Assembly (NCBI RefSeq): GCF_034675845.1
Contig: NZ_JAUCCU010000001.1
Location: forward strand, 1,984,001 to 2,048,000
Length of the DNA: 64,000 bases
Source of the DNA: Castellaniella sp.
Lineage (GTDB): Bacteria; Pseudomonadota; Gammaproteobacteria; Burkholderiales; Burkholderiaceae_B
Reading direction: 5' to 3'
A program made the position numbers and the translations under genes. Below the pieces are notes generated by a model that did not search any database, was not told where the DNA came from, and saw only the letters and a list, made by a program, of their open reading frames with translations. Shown piece by piece: positions 43,172 to 52,270 of the stretch. Within the stretch, counting starts at the first letter, position 1; each line of letters opens with the position of its first letter.

Positions 43172-45553
43172 TCACCTCTCGTGTTGATTATGCGTATTAT
43201 CCTGTGCCTGAGCCGTTGCGTCCAGCCGAACGGCAGAGTCCGCCAGAAGGGAGAACAGGATGGAGATGCGCGCACCCCCTTCTGTGCGGTTGGAAATATC
43301 GACTTGGGCGCCGTGTTCCTCGGCAATTTTCTTCACAATCGCCAGGCCCAGGCCCGTGCCGGTCGCCTTGGTCGTGACGTAGGGCTCAAAGACCCGGTGC
43401 AGCACTTCGGGGGCAAAGCCAGGGCCGTTGTCCGAGACCGTCAAGCAGACTTGGGCATGCGCTGCCGGGCCTTCGGCGGGGATCAGCCGGGTTTGCACGC
43501 GGACTTCGGCGGTGCCTGGGGCCGCGTGGGCGCTGGCCGCATCGCGTGCATTGGCCAATAGGTTGTGGATGACCTGGCGCAATTGCGCCGGGTCGCCTTG
43601 TATGTCGGGCAGGGTCTGGGCCAGTCTGGCATCGATCCGCAGGCCGGTCTGCCGCCGCCCGTGTTCGGCATCGTGCGGGTCCCAGCCGTATAGGCTAAGC
43701 ACATCGGCCAGCAGTGCATTCAAGGAGATATCCTGCATTTGCGCTGGCGGCGTTCGGGCGTATTCGCGGAAATCATCCACCATGCGCTTCAGGGAGCCAA
43801 CCTGATTGACAATGGTTTGGGTGGCGCGCTGCAGCATGGCTGCGTCGTCCGCATCAAGGCTGTTCGCCAGTTTCATGGCCAAGCGTTCGGCGGAAAGCTG
43901 AATCGGGGTCAGGGGATTCTTGATTTCGTGGGCCAGCCGCCGGGCGACCTCGCCCCAGGCCACGGTGCGGCTGGCGGAGATCACCTCGCTGATATCGTCG
44001 AACACGACCAGATAGGCGGTTTCGTGGTCCTCCATGACCAGGCGGGTGCCGCGTGCCAGCAAGGTAATAACGTGTTTTTTGCGCTCGTTGTCGCTGGCTT
44101 GCTGCAGCTCGATTTCGAATTGCTGCTGCCAGTAGGGCCGTGTGGATTCGACCGCGTTATAGGTGGCAAAGGCTTGCCGGATCAGGGTGGACAAGGCCAG
44201 CGTGCCTTCGACGGTTTCCAGCGGGCGGCCCTGACAGGTGCGCAAGTCCAGGTGCAAGATCGCCTGCGCCCCGTGGTTGAACAGCGTCAGCCGGAAGGCG
44301 TCGTCGAATACCAGCACACCGGATGACAGATTGCTCAGGACTGTTTCCAGGTAGAGATTGCTTTGTTCCAACTGGTGGCGATGGCGGTCAACCATCCGGC
44401 GCGCCTCGTCCAGCTGGCGCGTCATGGCATTGAAAGATCGTGTCAGTTGGCCGACCTCGTCGCGGGCAGGCGGTTCGGGCAGGGGACGGTAGTCGCCTAC
44501 CCCGACGGCCTGTGTGCCCGATGCCAGGGTCAACAGGGGATGCACCAGCCGCCTGGATACCGCCAATGCGGCCACCACGGCGGCGAACATGGCCAGGATC
44601 AGGGCCAGGGTCAGCGTGATGCCATAGAGTTTACGCAGACCCAAGCGCGATAGGGCGAGTTCTTGATAATCCTGAAAGCCCTGCTGGACCTGGTTGGCAT
44701 TGTGGGCAATGCTTTCGGGGACGGCCTGGATGACTTGCAGCCACCGGCTGTCGCTGCCCAGCCCCATGGGAGTGCCCAGACGATCTGCGGTGGAGCCCAG
44801 AGGGACGACGATGCGCAAATGCAAGCCCCCACTGACGGGACCGCTGGCCGATGGGATATTGGCTTCGGCAGCGGCATAACCCTGGGCAACCCGCAGTTGG
44901 TTCATCACGCTGTTGGGCGGGAGGTCCGGCAGTAATTGACCAAAATTCGATGAGGAAAAGGCCACCAGACGGCCATTGCCGGTGAATACCATGGCCTCGT
45001 CGATGCTGTTTGATTCTCGCAGCGAGGTGATCAGCAGGGTGGTTTCCGCATCGTTGACGTTATTCAGGCGCAGCGCCATGCTGTGCGCGCGTCCATTGAG
45101 TTCGGACAGCTGGGCATCCAGTGCCGCCCGCCCCAGGTTCAGGCCGGCTTCCAGGGCGCTGTCCACCCGTACATTGAACCAGGACTCGATGGAGCGGGAC
45201 ATGAACTGCACGGACAGCACATAGATGATGATGCCCGGCAAGACGCCGATCAGGGTGAAATACAAGGTGAATCGTGCCGTCAGCCTGGCGCCGAACTGGC
45301 GTCGCCGCACCTGGCGAACCAGGCGGATGACCAGCAGGGCGACCCAGGACATCAGGGCGATGGCCAAAATGCCATTGAGCAGCAGCAATAAATCGTATTG
45401 CTGGGCATAGCGCGAGGCATTGCCCGTCGACCATACCAGTAGTCCCAGCAGGGCCAGGGCGCTGACGGCGGCCACCAGCAGAGCGATGCGCAAGGTCCAG
45501 CGGATCAGTCGCGGAGTGTGTCGGCGGAAACGGTGAAAGTGAAATTTTTCCAT
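43172..45553 (-). CDS. NtrY-like sensor histidine kinase
   Basis: A 793-residue membrane kinase. Two or three N-terminal helices ('IALLVAAVSALALLGLLVW', 'LNGILAIALMSWVALLVI', 'LYFTLIGVLPGIIIYVLSV') precede a periplasmic or extracytoplasmic segment, another helix near 320, HAMP ('VSRRLVHPLLTLASGTQAV'), PAS and HisKA with phospho-acceptor His542 in 'RRLAHEIKNPLTPIQLSAER'. The ATPase domain has the N box 'HNLLANARDA' and G boxes 'VSDNGPGFAPEV' and 'GTGLGLAIVKKI'. This is the NtrY architecture; the signal (nitrogen or redox) is not evident. It overlaps the DUF4390 gene by 49 bases and is coupled to the ntrX-like gene. Confidence 0.9.
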   Translation of the reverse strand: MEKFHFHRFRRHTPRLIRWTLRIALLVAAVSALALLGLLVWSTGNASRYAQQYDLLLLLNGILAIALMSWVALLVIRLVRQVRRRQFGARLTARFTLYFTLIGVLPGIIIYVLSVQFMSRSIESWFNVRVDSALEAGLNLGRAALDAQLSELNGRAHSMALRLNNVNDAETTLLITSLRESNSIDEAMVFTGNGRLVAFSSSNFGQLLPDLPPNSVMNQLRVAQGYAAAEANIPSASGPVSGGLHLRIVVPLGSTADRLGTPMGLGSDSRWLQVIQAVPESIAHNANQVQQGFQDYQELALSRLGLRKLYGITLTLALILAMFAAVVAALAVSRRLVHPLLTLASGTQAVGVGDYRPLPEPPARDEVGQLTRSFNAMTRQLDEARRMVDRHRHQLEQSNLYLETVLSNLSSGVLVFDDAFRLTLFNHGAQAILHLDLRTCQGRPLETVEGTLALSTLIRQAFATYNAVESTRPYWQQQFEIELQQASDNERKKHVITLLARGTRLVMEDHETAYLVVFDDISEVISASRTVAWGEVARRLAHEIKNPLTPIQLSAERLAMKLANSLDADDAAMLQRATQTIVNQVGSLKRMVDDFREYARTPPAQMQDISLNALLADVLSLYGWDPHDAEHGRRQTGLRIDARLAQTLPDIQGDPAQLRQVIHNLLANARDAASAHAAPGTAEVRVQTRLIPAEGPAAHAQVCLTVSDNGPGFAPEVLHRVFEPYVTTKATGTGLGLAIVKKIAEEHGAQVDISNRTEGGARISILFSLLADSAVRLDATAQAQDNTHNQHER

Positions 45554-46071
45554 GGCGTGGTGAGTGACCAGGCATTGCTGTTGAGAGCATCCACCTGGAA
45601 TGGCCGGGCTAGACGGGCCGTGTCCAGACGCAGGCGCAATAAGCCCTGGTAGTCGACGTCAGGCTTGAATTGGCTGATGGGGCCGACGCGCCAGTCGCGG
45701 ATATGGCGCACCAGGTTCAGGGCTTCGTCCAGGGTCGTGGCGGGCAGGGACAGCTCATCCAGGGTGACGCGCCACTGGCGGGTGAGGGCATTGAATTGAA
45801 TGCGCCAGGTCTGGCCGGTGGTGACCAGGGCCTTATCGAACCACCACCAGCGGGGTTCTCGAATTTCCAGGTCTACGGTGAAATACAGGGGCACCCCCTT
45901 TTGGGCGGCATTGCGCAGCTCGCCGCTAAGGGTGAAATCAATGTCGGCCTCGATGACCAACTGGCCCGCCTCGATTGTGGGCGCGATGCGGCTGACCTGG
46001 CTTTCTTGGGCATAGGCGGCAGGCAGCAGGTGAAACAGAAAAAGAATCAGGGCAAACAGTAGGCGAGGCAT
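45505..46071 (-). CDS. DUF4390 family exported protein
   Basis: A 188-residue protein with a Sec signal ('MPRLLFALILFLFHLLPAAY', cut near AYA-QE) and a beta-rich mature domain containing 'RIAPTIEAGQLVIEADIDFT' and 'EPRWWWFDKALVTTGQTW'. The pattern corresponds to DUF4390, commonly found just upstream of ntrY and downstream of rsmB in Betaproteobacteria; its function is unknown. Its 3' end overlaps the ntrY start by 49 bases in another frame. An upstream extension to 46377 has no homology. Confidence 0.8.
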   Translation of the reverse strand: MPRLLFALILFLFHLLPAAYAQESQVSRIAPTIEAGQLVIEADIDFTLSGELRNAAQKGVPLYFTVDLEIREPRWWWFDKALVTTGQTWRIQFNALTRQWRVTLDELSLPATTLDEALNLVRHIRDWRVGPISQFKPDVDYQGLLRLRLDTARLARPFQVDALNSNAWSLTTPWKNFTFTVSADTLRD

Positions 46072-46181
46072 GCGCAAGTCTGGATAGACAATGGATGGCA
46101 GTATTGTTGATGACCCTGTCTCCCAGTGCAAGTCGGGGGGGCTTGCGGGGGTGCGGAGCGTGCGCCGGGGCTCATGTGGTT

Positions 46182-47519
46182 TCAGGCCTTTTGCAAGAGC
46201 GCATAGAAAAACCCGTCGCCCTGGTCCGGGCCGCCGGGCAAGATCTGGCCGGGCGCAGCCAGGCGCAAGGCATCGGGGTGGCGCTGCAGGAATGCCTGGA
46301 TCTGGCGCTCGCCTTCTTGGGGGAAAATCGAGCAGGTGGCATAGAGCAGATGGCCGCCGGGTGCCAGCAAGGGCCACAGCGCATCCACGATCCGGGCTTG
46401 CAGGGCGGCGGTGCGGGCAACATCGGGGGCGCGGCGCAGCCAGCGTATATCCGGGTGGCGCCGTACCACGCCGGAGGCCGTGCAGGGAACGTCGGCCAAA
46501 ATTGCATCAAAAGGCTGTCCATCCCACCAGTCGGCGGCTTGGGCGGCGTCGGCGCATGCCAGCCGCACGGTGTCGGCGTTCAGTTGCAGGCGCTGCAGGT
46601 TGTCGGCCACGCGCGTCAGGCGACTTTCATCACTGTCCAGCGCGGTCAGGCGCAATGCGTGACGCTCCAGCAGATGGGCGGTTTTGCCCCCTGGGGCGGC
46701 GCAGGCGTCCAACACGCGCATGCCGTCGCGCACTGGCAGTAGCTCGCCGGCCCGCTGGGCGGATGCGTCCTGTACCGACCACCAGCCCTGGTCAAAGCCA
46801 GGGATGGCTCGCACGGGATAAGGGCGATCCAACACCAGCCCTGCGTCGGCGACTGGCTGGGCCGCGATGCCTGCCTGCCGCAGTTGCGTCATCAGCGCGT
46901 CGCGCGATAGCTGGCGCGTATTGGTGCGCAGCGTCATCGGAGGAGCTTGATCGGATGCCTGGAGGATGGCTTGCCAGTGCTGCGGCCAGGCGTCCCGCAG
47001 GGCGGATACCCACCAGTCAGGGTGATTCCATTGGGCCAGTGGCTGACCGAGAATCTGGGGTAGCAGCGTACTGCGTTCGCGGCTGTAGCGGCGCAGGACG
47101 GCATTGATCAGGGATTTGGCTGGCCTGACCTTGCGATGGGATTGCGCCGCCTGCACGATTTGGTGGACCAGTGTGTGTTCGGTGTAAATGGGCGTGTTTT
47201 GCGGCAGCACGTCCCCGTCGGCCTGACGCAAACAGGCCTCCAGCAAGCTGAGGCCTAACAACAGCAGGGCCTCAGTCAGGCGATCCGGCGGGCGGCGAGG
47301 GGCCAGAATGGCCCGCGCCGTCTGGGCAAAGCCCAATTGACGCATGGCATGAAAAGCCAGGGCCTGAGCGGCTGGCCGCAGAGCAGCCGGGGTCTGGTCC
47401 AGGGTGTCGGACAAGGAGCGTCCGGCCATCACGCCCTGGATGGCCTGGGCCGCAGCCAGCAGCTGTTCGGATAGTGGAATATCAGCGTGTGGCGGGGGGT
47501 CTATGTAGGCGGGTTTCAA
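46182..47519 (-). CDS. rsmB: 16S rRNA m5C967 methyltransferase
   Basis: SAM-dependent enzyme that methylates C967 of 16S rRNA. The 445-residue product has an N-terminal NusB-like helical domain (about 20-150, 'RKVRPAKSLINAVLRRYSRE') and a C-terminal methyltransferase with 'VLDACAAPGGKTAHLLE', the catalytic cysteine motif 'DVPCTASGVVRRHPDI' and second cysteine 'YATCSIFPQEGE'. The start at 47519 overlaps the stop of the upstream methyltransferase gene by 4 bases (ATGA). Confidence 0.94.
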   Translation of the reverse strand: MKPAYIDPPPHADIPLSEQLLAAAQAIQGVMAGRSLSDTLDQTPAALRPAAQALAFHAMRQLGFAQTARAILAPRRPPDRLTEALLLLGLSLLEACLRQADGDVLPQNTPIYTEHTLVHQIVQAAQSHRKVRPAKSLINAVLRRYSRERSTLLPQILGQPLAQWNHPDWWVSALRDAWPQHWQAILQASDQAPPMTLRTNTRQLSRDALMTQLRQAGIAAQPVADAGLVLDRPYPVRAIPGFDQGWWSVQDASAQRAGELLPVRDGMRVLDACAAPGGKTAHLLERHALRLTALDSDESRLTRVADNLQRLQLNADTVRLACADAAQAADWWDGQPFDAILADVPCTASGVVRRHPDIRWLRRAPDVARTAALQARIVDALWPLLAPGGHLLYATCSIFPQEGERQIQAFLQRHPDALRLAAPGQILPGGPDQGDGFFYALLQKA

Positions 47520-48472
47520 GTGTTTTCGTCGGGTTTGCGCGGCACGACGCGGGGGGCTGGCTTGCCGTCCACCAGCGGCTGGGCGCGTTTGAAGACAGTG
47601 ACGGGAAGGTCGCCGAATACTCCGCGGCGCGTCGCTACCCGCCAGGCATGGCCGTAGGCGACCTCCAGGCTGAGGTGGATGGTGCCGTCCGCATGGCGGC
47701 GGCGCTCCAGCGCCTGGATCAGGCGGTTGCGCCAGGCGCGGCCTGCCAGGCCGGTGCGTCGCTGAGTATGCGGATTGCCGCCCAGCGCCTGCACGTCATC
47801 CAGCAGCTTTTCGGCGGTTTTATAGGTCAGGGTGATGACTTCCTGGTCCATGACCGGATCGGCGAAGCCCACCTGCAGCATCAGGTCGCCGAAGTCGTGC
47901 ATGTCCACGAATTCCATGGGCTGGGTATCCAGGCCTGCTTCGGCCACGGCGTCGCGCAGCTCGCGCAGCGATCCCGGCCCCAGGCTGGAGTACATGGCCA
48001 GGGCGTCGTTGCGCAGGATGCGACGCCATTCCTGCAGCACCAGATGGGGTTCCGGATGCCAGTGCAAGGCCAGGTTGGACCACACCAGGTCCAGGCTCTC
48101 GTCGGGCAGGCCGGAATCGGCCATATCGGTCTGTAGGAATTCGGGCTGTGGGGTGGGCTTGTTGCGCAATCGGTGCCAGAAGCCAGGCTTGCTGAGGTAG
48201 CGGGCACGGGCCGTGTCCAGCAGGGCGGCGCAATGGTCCTGGCCGATGTAGTGCAGGTCGGGGTATTGCGCGCGCAAAGGGTCCAGGGCGTGGGCCGCTC
48301 CACAGCCCGCATCCAGGATGTCCTGCGGTTTGATGCGGATGTAACTGAGGCGGCGCAGCATGCGCTGGGCGATTTCACCGAACAGGAACTGAGGAGCGTC
48401 CAGGGGCGCGCGCCGGGCGAATTGGCGTGATACGGCCTTGGGGTCGATGGGCAGGCGGGGAAGCTGTGACAT
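47516..48472 (-). CDS. BioC-like SAM-dependent methyltransferase
   Basis: A 318-residue class I methyltransferase. SAM motif I is 'ILDAGCGAAHALDPLRAQYP'; the post-I and III motifs are 'LDLVWSNLALHWHPEPHLVL' and 'NDALAMYSSLGPGSLRELRD', a pattern of BioC (malonyl-ACP O-methyltransferase of biotin synthesis), including the typical 'LALHW'. No other bio genes are nearby, so the biotin role is unproven. It overlaps rsmB by 4 bases and is divergent from comF. Confidence 0.8.
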   Translation of the reverse strand: MSQLPRLPIDPKAVSRQFARRAPLDAPQFLFGEIAQRMLRRLSYIRIKPQDILDAGCGAAHALDPLRAQYPDLHYIGQDHCAALLDTARARYLSKPGFWHRLRNKPTPQPEFLQTDMADSGLPDESLDLVWSNLALHWHPEPHLVLQEWRRILRNDALAMYSSLGPGSLRELRDAVAEAGLDTQPMEFVDMHDFGDLMLQVGFADPVMDQEVITLTYKTAEKLLDDVQALGGNPHTQRRTGLAGRAWRNRLIQALERRRHADGTIHLSLEVAYGHAWRVATRRGVFGDLPVTVFKRAQPLVDGKPAPRVVPRKPDENT

Positions 48473-48548
48473 AAAGGATCAGGACGGCGACTGTCGCGAC
48501 CGTATCCATGCTGAGATAGGACCGGTGAGCGATGAGGAAGGTGACATT

Positions 48549-49352
48549 ATGCGGCATCTGCGTGCTTGGCGCGACTGGCGCCAGTGGGTTCCGGCGGAAT
48601 GCCCTGGCTGTGATCGACGTCAGCGCGGCCAGGGGCTGTGTGCGGCGTGCCGGGCGGCGCTGGCCTGGAATCCCGCGATTCCGGGTTGCCGGATCTGTTT
48701 GCACCCGCTGGTGGCTGGCGTCTGTCCGGATTGTCCGCCCGGCGGGGTGGCCTATGAACAGATTGTGGCGGCCTTTGCCTATGCGGGGCTGGGCCGTACG
48801 CTGATTCATGATTATAAAATTCGCTGCCGCCTGTCCCTGGCTGCGGTGCTGGCGGATCATCTGGCCCAGGCCGTGCAGCGGGCCGGGGTGTTGCAGGCCC
48901 CGCCCGATTGGATTGTGCCGGTACCGGCCCGCCGTCAGGGCGTGCGCGATCGCGGCTTCAGTCCAGCGGCGGAAATCGCCCGCCTGCTGGCGCGGCGCCT
49001 GGGTCTGGCGTATTGCCTGGATGGCGTGCGCCGCCATCATGATGGCACCAAACAGGCCGACTTGGGCCGGGATCGGCGGCTGCAGGCGCAAATGGGGCTG
49101 TACGTCTGTGATGCGACGGATATTCAGGGCGGGCTGCTGTCCCGGTATCGTCGCGCGATTCCCCTGTCTGGTGCCCGGGTGGCGGTCGTGGATGATGTGC
49201 TGACCACGGGGGCCACCATGCAGGCCGTCGCCACGGCGCTTAAGGCTGCCGGGGTGGTCCAGGTGCAAGGCTGGGTGTTGGGTCGCACGGTGCTGCCGGG
49301 ATCGCGCTTTACAATACAGCCGACTGAAGCTCTGTCCTATACCCATGTTTAA
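48549..49352 (+). CDS. ComF-family amidophosphoribosyltransferase-like protein
   Basis: ComF helps bring single-stranded DNA into the cytoplasm during transformation. The 267-residue product has an N-terminal zinc-ribbon with paired cysteines ('CPGCDRRQRGQGLCAAC', 'CRICLHPLVAGVCPDC') and a C-terminal phosphoribosyltransferase domain with the PRPP loop 'VAVVDDVLTTGATMQAVA'. Start ATG 48549 has GAGGAAGG upstream. With dprA also in this window the strain may be competent, though comEA, comEC and pili are not visible. It overlaps trmL by 8 bases. Confidence 0.9.
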   Translation: MRHLRAWRDWRQWVPAECPGCDRRQRGQGLCAACRAALAWNPAIPGCRICLHPLVAGVCPDCPPGGVAYEQIVAAFAYAGLGRTLIHDYKIRCRLSLAAVLADHLAQAVQRAGVLQAPPDWIVPVPARRQGVRDRGFSPAAEIARLLARRLGLAYCLDGVRRHHDGTKQADLGRDRRLQAQMGLYVCDATDIQGGLLSRYRRAIPLSGARVAVVDDVLTTGATMQAVATALKAAGVVQVQGWVLGRTVLPGSRFTIQPTEALSYTHV

Positions 49353-49815
49353 CATCGTTCTTGTTGAACCGGAAATTCCACCCAATACCGGCAATATCAT
49401 TCGGCTGTCGGCCAATACCGGCACATTTTTGCATCTGGTGCGCCCCTTGGGCTTTCCGCTGGACGACGCCCGCATGCGTCGGGCGGGGCTGGATTATCAC
49501 GAATGGGCTTCCATGCAGGTGCATGACAGCCTGAGCCAGGCGCTGGCCGCGATCGGCGGAGACCCCGCGCGGCGGTTTGCCTTGACCACGCGGGGCTCAT
49601 CGCTGATTGCGCAATGCCCATTGCAGCCGGGGGATGTGTTTGTCTTTGGCCGCGAGACCGCCGGCTTGTCGGATGAACAACTGGCGATTTTTCCGTCTGC
49701 CCAGCGTATCCGCCTGCCGATGCGGCCGCAGCAACGCAGCTTGAATCTGTCCAATGCGGTGGCGGTGACGGTGTTCGAGGCCTGGCGTCAGACCGGCTAT
49801 GCCGGGGGCGTCTAA
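49345..49815 (+). CDS. trmL: tRNA (cytidine/uridine-34-2'-O)-methyltransferase TrmL
   Basis: SPOUT-class methyltransferase acting at the wobble base of tRNA-Leu isoacceptors. The 156-residue product begins 'MFNIVLVEPEIPPNTGNIIR' and has the knot motifs 'DVFVFGRETAGLSDEQL' and 'LPMRPQQRSLNLSNAVAVTV'. Length is exact for TrmL (about 157). It is the second gene of a pair with comF and converges with gpsA; the 79-base gap holds no clear terminator. Confidence 0.95.
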   Translation: MFNIVLVEPEIPPNTGNIIRLSANTGTFLHLVRPLGFPLDDARMRRAGLDYHEWASMQVHDSLSQALAAIGGDPARRFALTTRGSSLIAQCPLQPGDVFVFGRETAGLSDEQLAIFPSAQRIRLPMRPQQRSLNLSNAVAVTVFEAWRQTGYAGGV

Positions 49816-49894
49816 GCAACAGCCCCGAGGCGTGGCTTGATCTGTGGGGGGAGGCCGAATCCCCAGTCAGGGTTCTGGCTGCTGTGGTAGCGGC

Positions 49895-50929
49895 TTATTC
49901 GGCGCGGGCGTCCCGAGCCAGCAGGCTGGCGACCGCGTGGCGGGGCGATACCCCATCGAACAGCACCTGGCAGACCGCCTCGATGATCGGCAGATCCAGT
50001 CCGTGATCCTGGCTGAGTGCCAATGCCGCCTGGGCACAGCGCACGCCCTCGGCGGTCATGCCATCCGCCAGAATGGCATGCAGGGATTTTCCCTGGCCCA
50101 GTGCAAGCCCCACCTGGCGGTTGCGGGACAGATCGCCCGTCGCGGTCAGGACCAGGTCGCCCAGGCCCGTCAGCCCCATGAAGGTCTCTGCGCGTCCGCC
50201 CAGCGCTACCCCCAGTCGCTGGATTTCCGCTAAGCCGCGAGTAATCAGCGCGGCCCGGGCATTGGTGCCCAGCTGCAAGCCGTCGCTGATGCCGCAGGCA
50301 ATCGCCATGACGTTTTTAAGCGCCCCGCCGACTTCGACGCCGATGACATCATGAGTGGTGTAGATACGCGCCTGACGGCCATGGAATGCTGCCTGGGCAG
50401 CCAGGCCGGTTTCGACTTCGGTACTGGCCAGCGTCAATGCGACCGGCAGCCCCTGGGCGACTTCGCGGGCAAAAGAAGGCCCCGACAACACGCCGGCCTG
50501 CAGCCAGGGTCGTTGTGGCAGGGCGCCATCAATGATCTGGTGCGGCCACTGCCGGGTGTCCGGACTGATGCCTTTGCAGGTCCAGAGCAGATGCACCGGG
50601 TCGACAGAAGCCTGGGGCAGGTCCTGGGACAGGCGCAGGCAGACGTCGGCCAGCCCGGCCATGGGCACCCCCAGCACGACCAGACGTATGGCATCGGCTG
50701 GCCCCTGGCGCAGGTGAGCCAGCGCTGCTGCCCAATCGTGGGTGGCCTGTAGCGCATCGGGTAGGGCAATGCCGGGCAGGTAGCGCGGGTTGTGGTGGTC
50801 TTGCTGGATCGAGTGGGCCACGGCAGGGTCGCGGGCCCAGAGCAGCGTATCGGCCTGACGACAGGCCAGTGCAGCCAGGGCGGTGCCCCAGCTGCCGGCG
50901 CCCAGGATCGTCAGCTGTACGGGATGCAT
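49895..50929 (-). CDS. gpsA: Glycerol-3-phosphate dehydrogenase [NAD(P)+]
   Basis: Reduces dihydroxyacetone phosphate to sn-glycerol-3-phosphate for phospholipid synthesis. The 344-residue product has the N-terminal 'LTILGAGSWGTALAALA', 'GVPMAGLADVC', 'KGISPDT', 'GPSFAREVAQGLPVALTLAS' and 'VGGALKNVMAIACGISDGL' with the catalytic lysine. It lies 19 bases after secB, the usual order in this group (secB-gpsA). Confidence 0.95.
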   Translation of the reverse strand: MHPVQLTILGAGSWGTALAALACRQADTLLWARDPAVAHSIQQDHHNPRYLPGIALPDALQATHDWAAALAHLRQGPADAIRLVVLGVPMAGLADVCLRLSQDLPQASVDPVHLLWTCKGISPDTRQWPHQIIDGALPQRPWLQAGVLSGPSFAREVAQGLPVALTLASTEVETGLAAQAAFHGRQARIYTTHDVIGVEVGGALKNVMAIACGISDGLQLGTNARAALITRGLAEIQRLGVALGGRAETFMGLTGLGDLVLTATGDLSRNRQVGLALGQGKSLHAILADGMTAEGVRCAQAALALSQDHGLDLPIIEAVCQVLFDGVSPRHAVASLLARDARAE

Positions 50930-50948
50930 GCTGGGGCCGTGTGCGGGT

Positions 50949-51458
50949 TTAGTTACGCGCGCCCGGCGGCAGGATCAGGCCGGAGTCTTCGCCCTGGGCC
51001 GGTTCGCCGCCTTGTTGCTGGGCCAGACGCTGTTCGTACAGGGCCTGGAAGTTCATTTCGCTGAGATGCAGCGGCGGCAGGGTGGTGCGGGTGATGGCAT
51101 CGGCCACATTGGCGCGCAGATACGGGTACAGCATGGTCGGGCAGACGATGCCAAGCAGCGGGTCGAGCTGCTCGGGCGGGATGTTGGAGGCCTCGAAGAT
51201 GCCGGCCTGGCTGAGTTCGACCAGATACAGGATTTTGTCGCCAATGCGCGTGGTGACGGTGGCGGTGACGACGGATTCGAACACGGATTCAGCCAGTTGC
51301 TGGCCACCGACCTGGATGGAGACCTCGACGGTGGGGCCTTCTTGCTCCAGGAAAATGCCAGGGGCGTTGGGCATTTCGAGGGAGAGGTCTTTAACGTAGG
51401 TGCGTTGCAGACCAAAGCTGGGTGCTTGGCCGTTGGCAGATTGGTTTTCTTCAGACAT
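50949..51458 (-). CDS. secB: Protein-export chaperone SecB
   Basis: Cytosolic tetrameric chaperone that delivers preproteins to SecA. The 169-residue product has 'FGLQRTYVKDLSLEMPNAPG' near the N-terminus and 'DPLLGIVCPTMLYPYLRANV' then 'TRTTLPPLHLSEMNFQALY', all typical. The C-terminus extends in a Gln/Gly-rich tail of about 25 residues. It follows grxC by 41 bases in the order yibN-grxC-secB-gpsA. Confidence 0.95.
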   Translation of the reverse strand: MSEENQSANGQAPSFGLQRTYVKDLSLEMPNAPGIFLEQEGPTVEVSIQVGGQQLAESVFESVVTATVTTRIGDKILYLVELSQAGIFEASNIPPEQLDPLLGIVCPTMLYPYLRANVADAITRTTLPPLHLSEMNFQALYEQRLAQQQGGEPAQGEDSGLILPPGARN

Positions 51459-51499
51459 GGATGTTTCCGTGCAAGAGTAAGTCAGAGGGTTGAACAGGA

Positions 51500-51757
51500 T
51501 CAGGCCTGCAGCAGCGGCAGCAGGCCATTGGCGCGATCCAGGGCGGCCAGGTCATCGAAACCACCGATGTGGTGTTCGTCGATGTAAATCTGAGGGACAG
51601 TGCGCCGACCGGTGCGTTCCATCATGGTGGAGCGCTGGGCAGGGTCGCGGTCGATGTAGATTTTATGGATATCCTGGACGCCACGTTGTTTCAGCAGCAT
51701 CTCGGCCCGTGTGCAGTAGGGGCACACGGTGGTGCAGTACATGGTGATGTTAGCCAT
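51500..51757 (-). CDS. grxC: Glutaredoxin 3
   Basis: An 85-residue dithiol glutaredoxin with the active site CPYC in 'MYCTTVCPYCTRAEMLLKQR', cis-Pro region 'RRTVPQIYIDEHHIGGFDDL', and the GG-D glutathione-binding end. It reduces protein-glutathione mixed disulfides and can supply ribonucleotide reductase. It sits between secB and the YibN-type gene. Confidence 0.96.
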   Translation of the reverse strand: MANITMYCTTVCPYCTRAEMLLKQRGVQDIHKIYIDRDPAQRSTMMERTGRRTVPQIYIDEHHIGGFDDLAALDRANGLLPLLQA

Positions 51758-51770
51758 AATAAAAATAAGG

Positions 51771-52181
51771 TCAGGATTTTTTGAGCGGCATGCCGCCTTC
51801 GGCCCATGCAGCTAGGCCACCATCCAGGCAGGATACCTGTTTAAAGCCGTGCTTGCGCAACTGGGCGACGGCGCGGGCGCTCTCGCGGCCACGGGCGTCG
51901 ACCAGGACGATGGGCTTGTCCTGGGGCAGGGTGCCCAGGTGGGACTCAAGCGTATCCAGGGAAATATTACGTGCCTGGGGGATGTGGCCGGTCTTGAATT
52001 GATCCGCAGGGCGGATGTCGACAAAGAGGCCTTGGTCGTTGTTGATCTGCTGCACAGCATCCGCCACGGCCAGACGCGGCACCGAGCGTCCACGCCCTAG
52101 GTTGGGCCACAGCAGCATGGCGCCGGATGCCAGGGCGATCAGCAGGATCCAGAGGTTGTTCTCGCTAAGTAAAAAGTCCAC
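51771..52181 (-). CDS. Rhodanese-like membrane-anchored protein (YibN type)
   Basis: A 136-residue protein with one N-terminal helix ('NNLWILLIALASGAMLLW') and a rhodanese domain ('DIRPADQFKTGHIPQARNIS', 'VSCLDGGLAAWAEGGMPL'). At the site where active rhodaneses have Cys, the sequence reads 'IVLVDARGRESARA', Asp in place of Cys, so sulfurtransferase activity by the usual route is unlikely. The secB-grxC-yibN neighbourhood is conserved in proteobacteria. It is divergent from gpmA. Confidence 0.88.
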   Translation of the reverse strand: MDFLLSENNLWILLIALASGAMLLWPNLGRGRSVPRLAVADAVQQINNDQGLFVDIRPADQFKTGHIPQARNISLDTLESHLGTLPQDKPIVLVDARGRESARAVAQLRKHGFKQVSCLDGGLAAWAEGGMPLKKS

Positions 52182-52270
52182 AGTGGTTCCTGTAACGGGG
52201 GTCAGAAAGAATTGTATGCTGGAGGATTATAAAATGGTCCACAGTTTTCAACTTTGCAGGCGTTTATATC

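Noticed and set aside
46091..47107. A 338-codon plus-strand frame opposite rsmB
   Set aside because: Arg/Pro/Gly-rich low-information sequence, antisense to a conserved methyltransferase.
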